DNA of 52,880 bases from an uncultured Candidatus Berkelbacteria bacterium (GCA_903954185.1 CAJBMM010000008.1:1-52880); one strand, 5' to 3'. Shown: positions 16,317 through 25,209, numbered from the stretch's first letter. Translations and numbers: made by a program. The notes: generated by a model from the letters alone, not told the origin.

Positions 16317-17393
16317 ATGGAAATTAATTTTACTCAATTAGTCGATCCTTTAATCAAACGCAGAGATGAAATAGAAGCAAAGCTCTCTTTGTCTTTTGAT
16401 GCTTTTGATCAGCAAAGTAATGTTTCTCTCTCTGGTGAACTTAAAGAGTTGAATCAAATAATATCTCATTACCAAAAATATATTGCCTTAAAGACAAAAG
16501 TAGATCAGGCTCAAGCCATTTTATCTCAAGAAACAGACGCAGACCTTGTGGCAATGGCACAAGAAGAAATTTCTGAAAGCGCAGATGAATTAGAAAAAAC
16601 TCATCACGCGCTACTCGTTTCATTCATCCCACAAGACCATCACGATAAAGGCAACACTATTTTAGAAATTCGCTCGGGCACGGGTGGTGACGAAGCAGAG
16701 CTTTTTGCTAGCGATATATTTAAGATGTACTCAAAATATGCCGAAAAAAAGGGTTGGGCAGTCAACACTATAGATTCAAGTATCACTCCGCTTGGGGGTA
16801 TTAAAGAAATTGTTTTCCAAATTTCTGGTTATGGTGTTTATGGCCAACTAAAATACGAAAGTGGTGTACATCGAGTACAACGCATTCCAACTACCGAAAA
16901 ATCGGGCCGCATTCACACCTCTGCTGCTACAGTTGCAGTATTACCAGAAGCAATAGAAACAGAAATTAACATCGAAGCTAAAGATTTGCGCATTGATGTT
17001 TATCGCTCAAGTGGGAACGGAGGCCAATCTGTTAATACCACCGATTCTGCAGTGCGCATTACCCACATACCTAGCGGGTTAGTTGTAACATGCCAAGACG
17101 AAAAAAGTCAGCTAAAAAATCGCGATAAAGCTATGAAAGTACTCAGATCGAGATTATTAGTGCTAGAAGAAGAAAAAACCGCTAAAGAGCGAGGAGATAT
17201 GCGCCGTTTGCAAATTGGCAGTGGCGATAGAAGCGAAAAGGTTAGAACTTATAACTTCCCTCAGGATCGAATAACTGACCATCGAATCAACGAGTCTTGG
17301 CACAATATGGTTTCGATACTTGATGGAAATCTAGACCCTGTTGTTTCTAGCTTAATTAATGCTGATCAACAAGCAAAATTAGCAAATTTATAA
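16317..17393 (+). CDS. prfA: Peptide chain release factor 1
   Basis: It reads UAA and UAG and triggers peptide release. Seen: GGQ at 235-237 ([18 protein letters not shown]), the codon-recognition PxT-type motif as P191-T192-T193 in [14 protein letters not shown], and [14 protein letters not shown]. At 358 aa it is full length. No strong Shine-Dalgarno (AAAGTGG, distant). An extended -10 (TGCTATACT) near 16275 may give it its own promoter. It is followed by its methylase gene prmC. Confidence 0.97.
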   Translation: MEINFTQLVDPLIKRRDEIEAKLSLSFDAFDQQSNVSLSGELKELNQIISHYQKYIALKTKVDQAQAILSQETDADLVAMAQEEISESADELEKTHHALLVSFIPQDHHDKGNTILEIRSGTGGDEAELFASDIFKMYSKYAEKKGWAVNTIDSSITPLGGIKEIVFQISGYGVYGQLKYESGVHRVQRIPTTEKSGRIHTSAATVAVLPEAIETEINIEAKDLRIDVYRSSGNGGQSVNTTDSAVRITHIPSGLVVTCQDEKSQLKNRDKAMKVLRSRLLVLEEEKTAKERGDMRRLQIGSGDRSEKVRTYNFPQDRITDHRINESWHNMVSILDGNLDPVVSSLINADQQAKLANL

Positions 17394-17411
17394 TAAATAA
17401 CTTCCATAATT

Positions 17412-17439
17412 TTGCATTTTGCACTTTGCATTTTGCACT
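17412..17439 (+). repeat. TTGCATT/TTGCACT heptad repeat before prmC
   Basis: TTGCATT-TTGCACT-TTGCATT-TTGCACT, four exact heptads alternating in pairs. It begins 18 nt past the prfA stop and ends 10 nt before the prmC ATG. Confidence 0.8.
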
Positions 17440-17449
17440 CTTCAAATTT

Positions 17450-18319
17450 ATGAATATTCAAATGTGGATTTCACAATCTAAACTAAAGACCTCTGATGCA
17501 GTTGATCTGCTTTTTTTTGCATTTTCTCCAAAAACTACCCTCGATTCCAAAAGTTGGGTTTTGGCCAATAACGAAATGCAGCTCTCTGCATCAAAGCTAG
17601 CTAAACTCAATAAATTATGCCTCAGACGCCAAAATAATGAACCAATACAATATATTTTAGGCTATACAGAATTTGGTGAGCTCAAATTAAAAGTTAACAA
17701 GCAAGTTCTTATCCCCCGCCAAGAAACACTCGAACTCGTCAATTTAGTCATCACATATATAAAAGATACCTACAACCTACAACCCACAACCTACAACCTG
17801 TCCATTGCGGACATAGGAACCGGTTCTGGTGCTGCCGCAATCTCAATCGCAAAGTTTGCGCTTAATCATCACTTGCCCATCAAGGTAATAGCAACGGATA
17901 TTAGCGAAGAAGCATTGAATGTTGCTAGAAGTAACTCTTCCGCGATCCTTTTAGACAAATTAGACCAATCTGTCCAATTTGAATTGTTAATAGGAAATCT
18001 TCTCCATTCCATAGACGAACCCATAGATATCATCGTAGCCAATCTGCCCTATATTCCAAAAAAAGAAATTGATAAACTTGATAGTTCAGTTAAAAATTTC
18101 GAACCCTATCTAGCGCTTGATGGAGGCGAAAATGGCCTCGATTTAATTTATGAGCTTATTAAACAAGCCGAAACAAAATTAAATCCCAAAGGAAAAATTT
18201 TCCTCGAAATTTGGGATGGCCACAGCAAAAAAGATTTTGCCCAATTTACAAATTTTTACGTTAAAATACTTGCAGATTCATTTGGCAAAACCCGCTTCGC
18301 TATTCTAACAAAATCTTAG
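17450..18319 (+). CDS. prmC: Release factor glutamine methyltransferase
   Basis: It methylates the Gln of the release-factor GGQ motif using S-adenosylmethionine. Seen: PRQETLELVN (the PRPDTE region), SAM motif I IADIGTGSGAAAISIA, and VANLPYIP in place of the common NPPY, a variant I believe is frequent outside Proteobacteria. ATG 17450 is given; ATG 17462 is possible, and an in-frame TTG at 17426 lies within a repeat. A heptad tandem repeat (17769-17796) is translated in frame as TYNLQPTTYNL just before motif I. Its end overlaps the convergent htrA by 4 nt. Confidence 0.92.
   Translation: MNIQMWISQSKLKTSDAVDLLFFAFSPKTTLDSKSWVLANNEMQLSASKLAKLNKLCLRRQNNEPIQYILGYTEFGELKLKVNKQVLIPRQETLELVNLVITYIKDTYNLQPTTYNLSIADIGTGSGAAAISIAKFALNHHLPIKVIATDISEEALNVARSNSSAILLDKLDQSVQFELLIGNLLHSIDEPIDIIVANLPYIPKKEIDKLDSSVKNFEPYLALDGGENGLDLIYELIKQAETKLNPKGKIFLEIWDGHSKKDFAQFTNFYVKILADSFGKTRFAILTKS
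17769..17796 (+). repeat. CCTACAA heptad repeat inside prmC
   Basis: CCTACAA-CCTACAA-CCCACAA-CCTACAA, read in frame in the loop before SAM motif I. It is the same 7-nt architecture as the intergenic blocks. Confidence 0.8.
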
Positions 18320-19503
18320 CGCTTGTATTCTTGCAAAGTTACATCTGTAGCTTGCTCTTTGCCGTCACGATAATAGGTCACTTTTATCTTGTCACCAACT
18401 TTATATTGCTGGATTATTCCTGCCAAACTATGACTCTTGTCGATATTTTGGTCATCAATTTTTGTAATAACGTCACCATCTTTTAAGCCAGCTTTATCGG
18501 CAGACCCGCCAGATATGACCGCTGGAGCATTATTTGAGCCGCCACGAATATACGCACCGCTTTCAATTGATAATTTATTGTCATTCGCAATTTGTGAATC
18601 TAATGCAACATATCTTATGCCTAGAGCAGGTCTAATAATATGGCCTGTCTGAATAACACTATCAATTGCTGGTTTTAACACATTAATAGGTATGGCAAAA
18701 CCAACGCTTTGGGCTGAGGTTGAAGTGGCGGTATTTACTCCAATAACTTTACCCAATAGGTTAAGAAGCGGGCCACCAGAGTTTCCTGGATTTATTGCGG
18801 CATCAGTCTGAATAAGCCCTTCTAAGCTCTCTGAGGCAGTACCACTTGCGTCACTAGCAGTGATAGATCTTTCTTTTGCAGAAACAACTCCTACCGTAAC
18901 GGAATTTTGAAATTCGGCTAATGCGTTTCCGATAGCCATAACCCATTGCCCAATTTGTAGCTCATCCGAATCGCCAAAATCCACAGGTTTTAAATTCGAT
19001 GCTTCAATTTTCAAAACCGCAAAGTCGAATATAGGATCTATATCTTTAATTTTAGCCGAATATTTTTTGCCGTCGTTTAAAATTACCGTGTAATTCGAAT
19101 TTTGTTCTTGAACAACATGGGCATTAGTTGCAATTAAACCATCTGCAGAAATGACAAAACCCGTCCCACCACCTTTTTGTTGATATACCTGACCAAAAAA
19201 GTCTGAGTAGTTTGTGCTTGTATCAATAGATACCACCGACGGATTGGCAGATTTAGCCACATCTATAAATGCAGAGTTCTCCTCTAATGTCACCTTTTGC
19301 TTGACAGGCAAAGTCAAACTCCCATCATTCTTCGTTAAACTTGTGCCCGAAAGATAATAGACAGAACCGACACCGCCAACTCCCCCCATTACTAAACTAA
19401 ATATAATTGTAAAAACAATTAACGATCGGCTAACCACTAATTTATTTGGTCCAATTTCATTTGTATTATTCTCAATCATATTTTCTTGCGAATTTGAATC
19501 CAT
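18316..19503 (-). CDS. htrA: HtrA/DegP-like serine protease, membrane-anchored
   Basis: Envelope quality-control protease. Seen: a membrane anchor at about 26-51, a trypsin-like domain with H129 (ATNAHVV), D160 (FDFAVLKI) and S242 (GNSGGPLL), then one PDZ domain at about 285-390 (SADKAGLKDGDVITKID). At 395 aa it has the single-PDZ DegS/HtrA layout. AGGAGG lies 6 nt before the ATG. Convergent with prmC. Confidence 0.95.
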   Translation of the reverse strand: MDSNSQENMIENNTNEIGPNKLVVSRSLIVFTIIFSLVMGGVGGVGSVYYLSGTSLTKNDGSLTLPVKQKVTLEENSAFIDVAKSANPSVVSIDTSTNYSDFFGQVYQQKGGGTGFVISADGLIATNAHVVQEQNSNYTVILNDGKKYSAKIKDIDPIFDFAVLKIEASNLKPVDFGDSDELQIGQWVMAIGNALAEFQNSVTVGVVSAKERSITASDASGTASESLEGLIQTDAAINPGNSGGPLLNLLGKVIGVNTATSTSAQSVGFAIPINVLKPAIDSVIQTGHIIRPALGIRYVALDSQIANDNKLSIESGAYIRGGSNNAPAVISGGSADKAGLKDGDVITKIDDQNIDKSHSLAGIIQQYKVGDKIKVTYYRDGKEQATDVTLQEYKR

Positions 19504-19514
19504 TTAGCCTCCTG

Positions 19515-19808
19515 CTACTTTTCATCTGGTTTTTTCGTTTTTTCCGATTTATTATCGTTCATCATAGCTCCTACATATCCTGCAGCTTTACCAATTAGAG
19601 ATACAATTCCGTTTACAACTGGTGCTACCCCCTCAGTTGTGGCAGTTTCCACTACATCTGCAACATTATCTACTCGCTTACTTGTGCGTTCAACATTTTT
19701 CATTACCCTTGTTGCTTGATTCAAAGCAATACAAAGATAAATCGTAATTGCCACAAATCCCAAGATTAAGATTAAATAAAGAATTCCTAATAATATGTCA
19801 TTATTCAT
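19515..19808 (-). CDS. Small single-pass membrane protein (DUF948-like)
   Basis: 97 aa: one membrane helix at about 5-29, an amphipathic helix with heptad-like spacing (NQATRVMKNVERTSKRVDNV), a short second hydrophobic stretch and a Lys-rich tail. It resembles DUF948-type proteins in layout, but the match is not certain. The ATG follows the mscS stop directly (TAAATG), with AGAGGGT as Shine-Dalgarno inside mscS, so it belongs to the mscS transcript. htrA follows 11 nt later. Confidence 0.65.
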   Translation of the reverse strand: MNNDILLGILYLILILGFVAITIYLCIALNQATRVMKNVERTSKRVDNVADVVETATTEGVAPVVNGIVSLIGKAAGYVGAMMNDNKSEKTKKPDEK

Positions 19809-20378
19809 TTACACCCTCTTTCTAATTATTCTATTTTTTAGCTTAGAAATAACTGAGCCTCGATCGGGCTTATCGATGATTTGCCATTTGTCTTTATCAA
19901 CGAGTGAATTTGGTAAAACAATCAAACGATTATCCTCGGTACGAATTCTCGTCTTCCTAAAATCAATGGTTTCAATCAAGCCCTCGATATCGCCTACTTT
20001 TACTTTATAACCAACATCAAAATCGGGATCTTTTGCCAAAAATAACCCCGATAATATGTCTGAAACAAGGGTATTCGCCCCGTTTGCTATTGCTAAACCA
20101 ATTATCAATAGGGAGCCAGAGAGTGTTACAGCTACCTGATTTAAGCCAAGCTGCCGAAGAATATCAGCCAATAAAATAATCCACAGCACAATACTGCACA
20201 GTGATTTCAATATTTGCGCTAATGCGCGCGGAACATGGACCACTTTTAGCCCATTTGTTAACAAAGTCAATACAACATAAATTATTATTGCCCCAATTAA
20301 CAGAGAAAATATTATCTCAGGTATCTTTGGAGCGTAGGCTATAATATCATTGCCAATTTTCGTTAAACCAAAATCCAT
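19809..20378 (-). CDS. Small MscS-family mechanosensitive channel
   Basis: 189 aa. Three hydrophobic segments (about 19-43, 55-75 and 78-98) precede the family signature ANGANTLVSDILSGLFL (the pore-lining helix and its continuation) and the beta domain VGYKVKVGDIEGLIETIDFRKTRIRT with VLPNS. It lacks the larger C-terminal cytoplasmic cage of E. coli MscS (286 aa) and ends in a basic tail. Likely an osmotic release valve. No Shine-Dalgarno; see the promoter at 20379-20393. Confidence 0.88.
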   Translation of the reverse strand: MDFGLTKIGNDIIAYAPKIPEIIFSLLIGAIIIYVVLTLLTNGLKVVHVPRALAQILKSLCSIVLWIILLADILRQLGLNQVAVTLSGSLLIIGLAIANGANTLVSDILSGLFLAKDPDFDVGYKVKVGDIEGLIETIDFRKTRIRTEDNRLIVLPNSLVDKDKWQIIDKPDRGSVISKLKNRIIRKRV

Positions 20379-20393
20379 AGTATTATTGTAACA
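20379..20393 (-). promoter_or_regulatory. Leaderless-type promoter of the mscS unit
   Basis: TGT (20393-20391) followed by TACAAT (20390-20385), then 6 nt to ATG 20378. The -35 region is weak, as expected for an extended -10 promoter. Confidence 0.55.
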
Positions 20394-20416
20394 TAATTTT
20401 GGCTAAAACTCGATAA

Positions 20417-21862
20417 TTATTGGTCTAAATGCGACTTTAACTTTTCATTTACAATTTGTGGATTGGCAACACCTTTAGATTTTGCCATTGCTTGACCCAC
20501 TAAGAACCCGAGCACTTTAACATCACCAGCTTTATACTGTTCAACCGCTTTAATACTTTGTAATAGAACTTCTTTTACGATAGCGTCTATATCTACAGCA
20601 GTTGAAATTTCTCCATGTTTTTTAAGATCAATTATGGTTATTTTGCCAGTCATTAAAGATTCTAAATTTGTCTTGATTAGTTGTTGCGTTATTTTACCGT
20701 CATCTTTAAGTTTAACAATTTCAATCAGATCATCTGATGTTAACTTCAAATCCGAAAATAACAATCCTTTTTCATTTACGATGCGCAATAAGTCGCCGAA
20801 TAGTAAAGATTTCGCAGTTTCATTATCCTTTGTAACTTTGGTTAGCACTCCTACCACCAATTCCTGAAAATTTATGTCCCCGACGCATTGATTCGCCTGC
20901 GTAACAGTTAAAGAAAAATCAGATTGCAACCTACTAGATATAACTTGCGGCAACTCAGGCATCTGTTTTTTTAGATTCTCATCAGAAAATTCTTCGACTA
21001 TTAGTCTGCAAATTGGTGGTAAATCTGGATCTGGCATGTAGCGATAATCTTGGCTATCTTCTTTGTTGCGTTGGCTTAAGGTTACACCTTTTGCATCGTC
21101 CCAGCCTCTAGTTTCTTGAACAATTTCTTCACCTTTTTCTAGTAATAATTCCTGTCGAGAAATTTCATGGTTTAATGCTCGCTCAACCATACGAAATGAA
21201 TTCAAGTTTTTCACTTCTACTTTTTTACCCAATTTCATCTCCCCGACAGACCGCAAAGATACGTTTGCGTCACAGCGCATGTGACCTTTCTCCATATCTG
21301 CGTCAGAAACACCCAAATGTCTCACTAAAATTTGCAGCTCCTTTAACATTAATTTAGCTTCAGTAGGAGTTTTGATAACTGGCTCTGTTACCATTTCGAT
21401 TAACGGCGTTCCGCACCTATTTAAATCCACAAAAGAATAACCGCCTTTGCCGTGCAACAATTTGCCAGCATCCTCTTCTAAATGTAAATGATGCAAGGCT
21501 ACGCTAAACTGACCTCCATCCTGTCCTGCTGCTACTCTAATTTCGCCCCCAAGCGCTGGAGGATTAGTTGACGAGGTTATCTGATAGCCTTTTGGCAAAT
21601 CTGGATAAAAATAGTTTTTTCGTTCAAAATTCCAGTTATCAGATATTTTTGCCCCTACAGCTCTGGCAAAAAGCAACGTCTTAAAAACGGCTTGTTTATT
21701 TGTTACTGGCAGCGTTCCAGGCATGCCAAAACATACTGGACATACCACGCTATTTGGCTCGTTATCATTGGCCAAGTTTGAACATCCGCAAAACATTTTG
21801 GTTTTTGTGTTTAATTGAATGTGAACTTCCAATCCAATAACTGGCTCATATTTTATCGACAT
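20417..21862 (-). CDS. gatB: Asp/Glu-tRNA amidotransferase subunit B
   Basis: GatB of the GatCAB complex phosphorylates and amidates Glu-tRNA-Gln and/or Asp-tRNA-Asn. Seen: YEPVIGLEVHIQLNTKTKMF, the zinc-site cysteines in FCGCSNLAN and CPVCFGMPG, FYPDLPKGYQI, DLNRCGTPLIE and DYRYMPDPDLPP, then the helical and YqeY-like tail. The third-codon ATG (21862) is chosen because GGAG lies 6 nt before it; the first ATG touches the GGAG. It is about 481 aa and lies downstream of gatCA, separated by the cyclophilin and the HEPN-like gene. Confidence 0.96.
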   Translation of the reverse strand: MSIKYEPVIGLEVHIQLNTKTKMFCGCSNLANDNEPNSVVCPVCFGMPGTLPVTNKQAVFKTLLFARAVGAKISDNWNFERKNYFYPDLPKGYQITSSTNPPALGGEIRVAAGQDGGQFSVALHHLHLEEDAGKLLHGKGGYSFVDLNRCGTPLIEMVTEPVIKTPTEAKLMLKELQILVRHLGVSDADMEKGHMRCDANVSLRSVGEMKLGKKVEVKNLNSFRMVERALNHEISRQELLLEKGEEIVQETRGWDDAKGVTLSQRNKEDSQDYRYMPDPDLPPICRLIVEEFSDENLKKQMPELPQVISSRLQSDFSLTVTQANQCVGDINFQELVVGVLTKVTKDNETAKSLLFGDLLRIVNEKGLLFSDLKLTSDDLIEIVKLKDDGKITQQLIKTNLESLMTGKITIIDLKKHGEISTAVDIDAIVKEVLLQSIKAVEQYKAGDVKVLGFLVGQAMAKSKGVANPQIVNEKLKSHLDQ

Positions 21863-21904
21863 CTTCATCTCCGTACCATTTAGCTTAGCTAGAAACTATC
21901 TAAC

Positions 21905-22369
21905 TTAAAGCGCATTTAACACTTTTAAACCTTTTTTAAATCCACTAATTGCATCACGCGCTTCCCAGCTCATCACTTCCGTTTCCATCTCATGAACTAA
22001 CTTATTCCGCACTTTATGCGCACGCCACACCATATCATATGAATCGCGATCCATTAATTTTTCGGCTGCTTTTAAACGATCTGCAAAAGATTCTCCACTG
22101 GCAACTTTTCTTTTCAGAACATAATCAAATAACTTGTCTGCCTCGGTTACGGCGTGACGAAAATTGGTGGATCCGGAGGTGGACATTAATTGTTCAATTT
22201 CTTGCCACTGACTGTTTACTAAACTCAAATCTAACGTTGAACGATTGACCGAATTCCCCTTATCATCTTTAGTCCAAAAATAATATGGTAATTTAACTAT
22301 TGCCCAAAGTGTTTTAAGCAACACTAACATAACATCAACTAATATATTATTGGAGCGTTTTCGCGCCAT
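21905..22369 (-). CDS. Membrane-tethered protein with a HEPN-like RNKLVH motif
   Basis: 154 aa, not firmly recognised. A basic start, a membrane or membrane-skimming segment at about 11-32 (VMLVLLKTLWAIVKLPYYFW), then an all-helical soluble part. Near residue 120 it reads HKVRNKLVHE, matching the R-x4-H signature of HEPN domains, some of which are RNases; other helices fit (AVTEADKLFDYVLKR). The ATG directly abuts the cyclophilin stop (TAAATG), so it is translationally coupled. Calling it an RNase would go beyond the evidence. Confidence 0.7.
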   Translation of the reverse strand: MARKRSNNILVDVMLVLLKTLWAIVKLPYYFWTKDDKGNSVNRSTLDLSLVNSQWQEIEQLMSTSGSTNFRHAVTEADKLFDYVLKRKVASGESFADRLKAAEKLMDRDSYDMVWRAHKVRNKLVHEMETEVMSWEARDAISGFKKGLKVLNAL

Positions 22370-23032
22370 TTATTTAACCTCTACCAAATTCATTTTATCG
22401 CCTTTGGCAATATTTTTTACCACATCCATACCGCTTGTTACTTGCCCAAATATGGTATAGCTGGCTGGTAAGTTTGGCTGATCTGCAAGGGTAATAAAAA
22501 ACTGGCTTCCATTAGTATTTGGCCCAGAGTTGGCCATCGCCACAGTACCCTCTACATATCCTTTTTGATAGATTGGCGAACCAGCATTTATCTCATCGAC
22601 AAATGTGCCTCCCCAGGCGCTTTCGCCACCCGTTCCATCACCTTTAGGATCTCCGCCTTGAATTACAAAACCAGCTTCAACTCTATGAAAACTGAGGCCG
22701 TTATAATATCCCCGTGAAGCAAGGCGAATAAAGTTTTCACTTGTTTTTGGAGCTGCATCTTTTTCAAAAGAAAATACAATATCGCCCTTATCTGTTTTTA
22801 TTGTTGCCTGTTTTGCTGTCTGAATCAACAAATCCTCCGATCCTAGTTTCTTAATATTTTTTTGATACCAATAACTACTTGTTAAAAATGGGTAACCGAT
22901 TACCATAACAAATGCTGTGGCCGCCACCCAAAATTGCCAATGCATAAAAAAGTGCCAGTTAAATAAATGCTTATTAGGGTCAAATTTATCTTGATCTTTT
23001 TTTTGTCTTTTTTCTTGTGCTCTTTTCCCCAA
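22370..23032 (-). CDS. Membrane-anchored cyclophilin-type prolyl isomerase
   Basis: 220 aa. A very basic N-terminus, one membrane helix at about 34-52, then a bacterial cyclophilin domain (LASRGYYNGLSFHRVEAGFVI, QGGDPKGDGTGG, GTVAMANSGPNTNGSQFFI, TIFGQVTSGMDVV). The catalytic Arg in FHRV and the FFI core are present. It should fold extracytoplasmic proteins. The start is TTG 23032, 6-7 nt after AAAGGAG. It lies between gatA and gatB. Confidence 0.93.
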   Translation of the reverse strand: MGKRAQEKRQKKDQDKFDPNKHLFNWHFFMHWQFWVAATAFVMVIGYPFLTSSYWYQKNIKKLGSEDLLIQTAKQATIKTDKGDIVFSFEKDAAPKTSENFIRLASRGYYNGLSFHRVEAGFVIQGGDPKGDGTGGESAWGGTFVDEINAGSPIYQKGYVEGTVAMANSGPNTNGSQFFITLADQPNLPASYTIFGQVTSGMDVVKNIAKGDKMNLVEVK

Positions 23033-23101
23033 AATTTTCTCCTTTCAGTCTACGAATTATGAATCTGGAATATTTAATATATTAAAAATTGATATTCCAC
23101 A

Positions 23102-23136
23102 ATTTTAATTTTGTATTTTTGATTTTGCATTAATTT
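23102..23136. repeat. Heptad repeat forming the gatA 3' end
   Basis: ATTTTAA-TTTTGTA-TTTTTGA-TTTTGCA-TTAATTT on the plus strand. It contains the gatA stop codon and encodes the tail KINAKSKIQN. The lysS 3' end carries the same words. Confidence 0.7.
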
Positions 23137-24580
23137 TGTGCCACTCGGTTGATACCTCAAAGGCCGATGCCACCTTAAATAGCTTCTCTTCATCAAAATG
23201 ATTAGCAATTATCTGCATACCAATTGGCAAGCCTTGTTCAAATCCGCATGGAACAGAAATACCGCACAAATTTGCTACGTTTACGGGCACTACCAGTAAA
23301 TCTGCCATCCACAATTTTAGTGAGTCATTTAAGTCCTCATTGGTTTTAAAAGGCATAGTTGGAGAAACCGGCCCAACCATTACGTCTACTTCTTTAAACT
23401 TTTCACTAAATTGAGCCTTAATCATGCGCTGCACTTTACGTGCCCGATTATAGTATTGATCGTAAAAACCAGCCGAAAGTGCAAATGACCCAAGCATAAT
23501 TCTTCTTTTTGCCTCATTACCAAATTTTTGACGCGATTTATAATACACCTCAATAAGATTATCCACGTTTGCGTCTTCGTTTGCAGAAACACCATATTTA
23601 ATTCCATCGTATCGCTCTAAATTGGTAGAAACTTCAGAAGGGACGATCACCATATATGTTGCCAATGATTCTTCTGCCAACGGAACAGAAATATCGATTA
23701 TTTCTGCCCCTAATTTTTCAAATTGCCGGATTGCTGCATTAACTGCCTCGCGAATCTTAACATCAACGGCCTCACCCATAAATTCTTTCACTACACCTAT
23801 CTTCATGCCCTTAATATCTTTGCCAATTGCCGCCACATAATTTGGCACCGGAATTTTGTATGAAGTACTATCGCCCGTATCTGGTTCTGCTAATATTCGT
23901 AGTAATTCGGCCGCATCGGCTACAGATCTGGTAAAGGTTCCAACCTGGTCAAGTGATGACGCCATGGCAATTACGCCATTTCTCGATACTCTGCCATATG
24001 TTGGCCGCAAACCAACTGTATTAGTCCAAGATGCAGGCAAACGAATGCTTCCGCCAGTATCGGTACCTAAAGAAAATATGCTCTGGTCGGCCGCTACAGA
24101 GGCTGCCGATCCGCCAGAAGATCCGCCAACAACTCTGCTAGTATCCCAGGGGTTTTTTGTCATGTTATATGCCGAATATGCGGTTGTAGTTCCCATCGCA
24201 AATTCGTCTAAATTAGTTTTGCCCACAATTACCGCGCCCGCATCTTTTAGCAACCTAGTTACATGGGCATCGTATGGAGGAATAAAATTATCCAACATCT
24301 TAGAAGCCGCCGTGGTACGCACTCCAGCAGTGCAAATCACATCTTTCAAACTTCCAGGTATACCATCGATATTGCTTTTTAATTCTCCTCGACTTCGTCT
24401 TTCATCGCTCTCTTTCGCCGAATTCAAAGCCTTATCTTCTGTAATCGTTAAAAAGGCATTAACTTCTGCATTTTTTTGCTTGATATTTTTAATACAATGC
24501 TGAGTAAGCTCGGCAGATGATACTTTCTTCTCATTTAAAAGTTGGGCCGCTTCGTTAATTGTTAAATAATCTAGTTCCAT
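23105..24580 (-). CDS. gatA: Asp/Glu-tRNA amidotransferase subunit A
   Basis: The amidase subunit that frees ammonia from glutamine for GatB. Amidase-signature triad: K79 (PGSLKDV), cis-S154 (GGSSGGSAA) and S178 (TDTGGSIRLP), the same numbers I recall for S. aureus GatA. At 491 aa it has the family length. Its start codon shares one base with the gatC stop (TAATG). The last residues, KINAKSKIQN, are encoded by a heptad repeat and match a stretch of the LysS tail. Confidence 0.97.
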   Translation of the reverse strand: MELDYLTINEAAQLLNEKKVSSAELTQHCIKNIKQKNAEVNAFLTITEDKALNSAKESDERRSRGELKSNIDGIPGSLKDVICTAGVRTTAASKMLDNFIPPYDAHVTRLLKDAGAVIVGKTNLDEFAMGTTTAYSAYNMTKNPWDTSRVVGGSSGGSAASVAADQSIFSLGTDTGGSIRLPASWTNTVGLRPTYGRVSRNGVIAMASSLDQVGTFTRSVADAAELLRILAEPDTGDSTSYKIPVPNYVAAIGKDIKGMKIGVVKEFMGEAVDVKIREAVNAAIRQFEKLGAEIIDISVPLAEESLATYMVIVPSEVSTNLERYDGIKYGVSANEDANVDNLIEVYYKSRQKFGNEAKRRIMLGSFALSAGFYDQYYNRARKVQRMIKAQFSEKFKEVDVMVGPVSPTMPFKTNEDLNDSLKLWMADLLVVPVNVANLCGISVPCGFEQGLPIGMQIIANHFDEEKLFKVASAFEVSTEWHKINAKSKIQN

Positions 24581-24861
24581 TACAACACCTGCTTAACTTT
24601 AATTAATCCATCCTCAGACATTGGGCAGTTTTTTAGCAATACATCGCGCATATTGTTATTAATTACTTCGTCTTCGCGAAAAACATTAACGAGTCCGTTA
24701 ACTTGTTCAGCGAAGTCATTTAGTTTAATTTGCTGTAGATGATCGACATATTTAAGCACGTTAGAAAGCTCACCCAAATACTTATCTATCTCATTTTCTG
24801 CGATTTCTATGCGGGCTAATTTGGCAACATGTACAACGGTTGTAGAATTTATGTTTGACAT
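24580..24861 (-). CDS. gatC: Asp/Glu-tRNA amidotransferase subunit C
   Basis: 93 aa, normal for GatC, the small helper that wraps around GatA at the GatB interface. Seen: VVHVAKLARIEIAENEIDKY near the N-terminus, LSNVLKYVDHLQQI, and FREDEVI, the family pattern. First gene of gatC-gatA-cyclophilin-HEPN-like-gatB. No Shine-Dalgarno; a consensus-like promoter places the transcript start at the ATG. Confidence 0.94.
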   Translation of the reverse strand: MSNINSTTVVHVAKLARIEIAENEIDKYLGELSNVLKYVDHLQQIKLNDFAEQVNGLVNVFREDEVINNNMRDVLLKNCPMSEDGLIKVKQVL

Positions 24862-24867
24862 AGGTTC

Positions 24868-24896
24868 ACATTAGCAAAAAACTCGCCCAACCTCAA
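24868..24896 (-). promoter_or_regulatory. gatC promoter, leaderless type
   Basis: TTGAGG (24896-24891), a 17-nt spacer and an extended -10 TGC-TAATGT (24873-24868), then 6 nt to ATG 24861. It is back to back with the mini-gene promoter at 24902. Confidence 0.65.
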
Positions 24897-24901
24897 TTGC
24901 A

Positions 24902-24930
24902 TTGACATTCATTATCACTAGTAGTATAAT
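24902..24930 (+). promoter_or_regulatory. Perfect consensus promoter of the 58-aa mini-gene
   Basis: TTGACA (24902-24907), exactly 17 nt, TATAAT (24925-24930). It is the best sigma-70-type promoter in the window. The leader is about 42 nt. Confidence 0.88.
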
Positions 24931-24978
24931 TTTCATATCCCAATCTGCCCGAAGATATCGGGTTCAAAGGAGCACGGT

Positions 24979-25155
24979 ATGCTACAACGGTTTGGCCAGC
25001 GTTGCCGGCGCGAGGTGCGAAACAAGCACCACGAGGCTCCTCCAGCAAAGAGGATTGCCGCCATGCTGCGGGATGCTGCTAAGGCATCCCAGTCTGCCAA
25101 GCTTGTTGCCCGCGGCGACAGGCAGCACGGCGTCAACGCAACGCCAGAGCCGTAA
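24979..25155 (+). CDS. 58-aa basic orphan mini-protein, GC-rich
   Basis: Family not recognised. AAAGGAG lies 7 nt before ATG 24979 and the frame ends at TAA 25153-25155. It is highly basic with an Arg/Lys/His-rich first half (QRCRRE, KHHE) and an Ala-rich helix-like middle (RIAAMLRDAAKASQSAKLVA), ending TPEP. It has no membrane segment or signal. It may bind nucleic acid, which is only suggested by charge. A perfect promoter lies upstream and two hairpins downstream. It is much GC-richer than its neighbours gatC and the HD gene. Confidence 0.7.
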   Translation: MLQRFGQRCRREVRNKHHEAPPAKRIAAMLRDAAKASQSAKLVARGDRQHGVNATPEP

Positions 25156-25185
25156 CGGCGCTTTTCCGGAATGCTATAAGATCGA

Positions 25186-25209
25186 GCGGCGGGTCTGCAC
25201 ACCCGCCGC
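25186..25209 (+). terminator. GC-rich hairpin after the 58-aa gene
   Basis: GCGGCGGGT (25186-25194) pairs with ACCCGCCGC (25201-25209) around a 6-nt loop. There is no U-tract directly after; it probably acts with the next hairpin. Confidence 0.55.
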
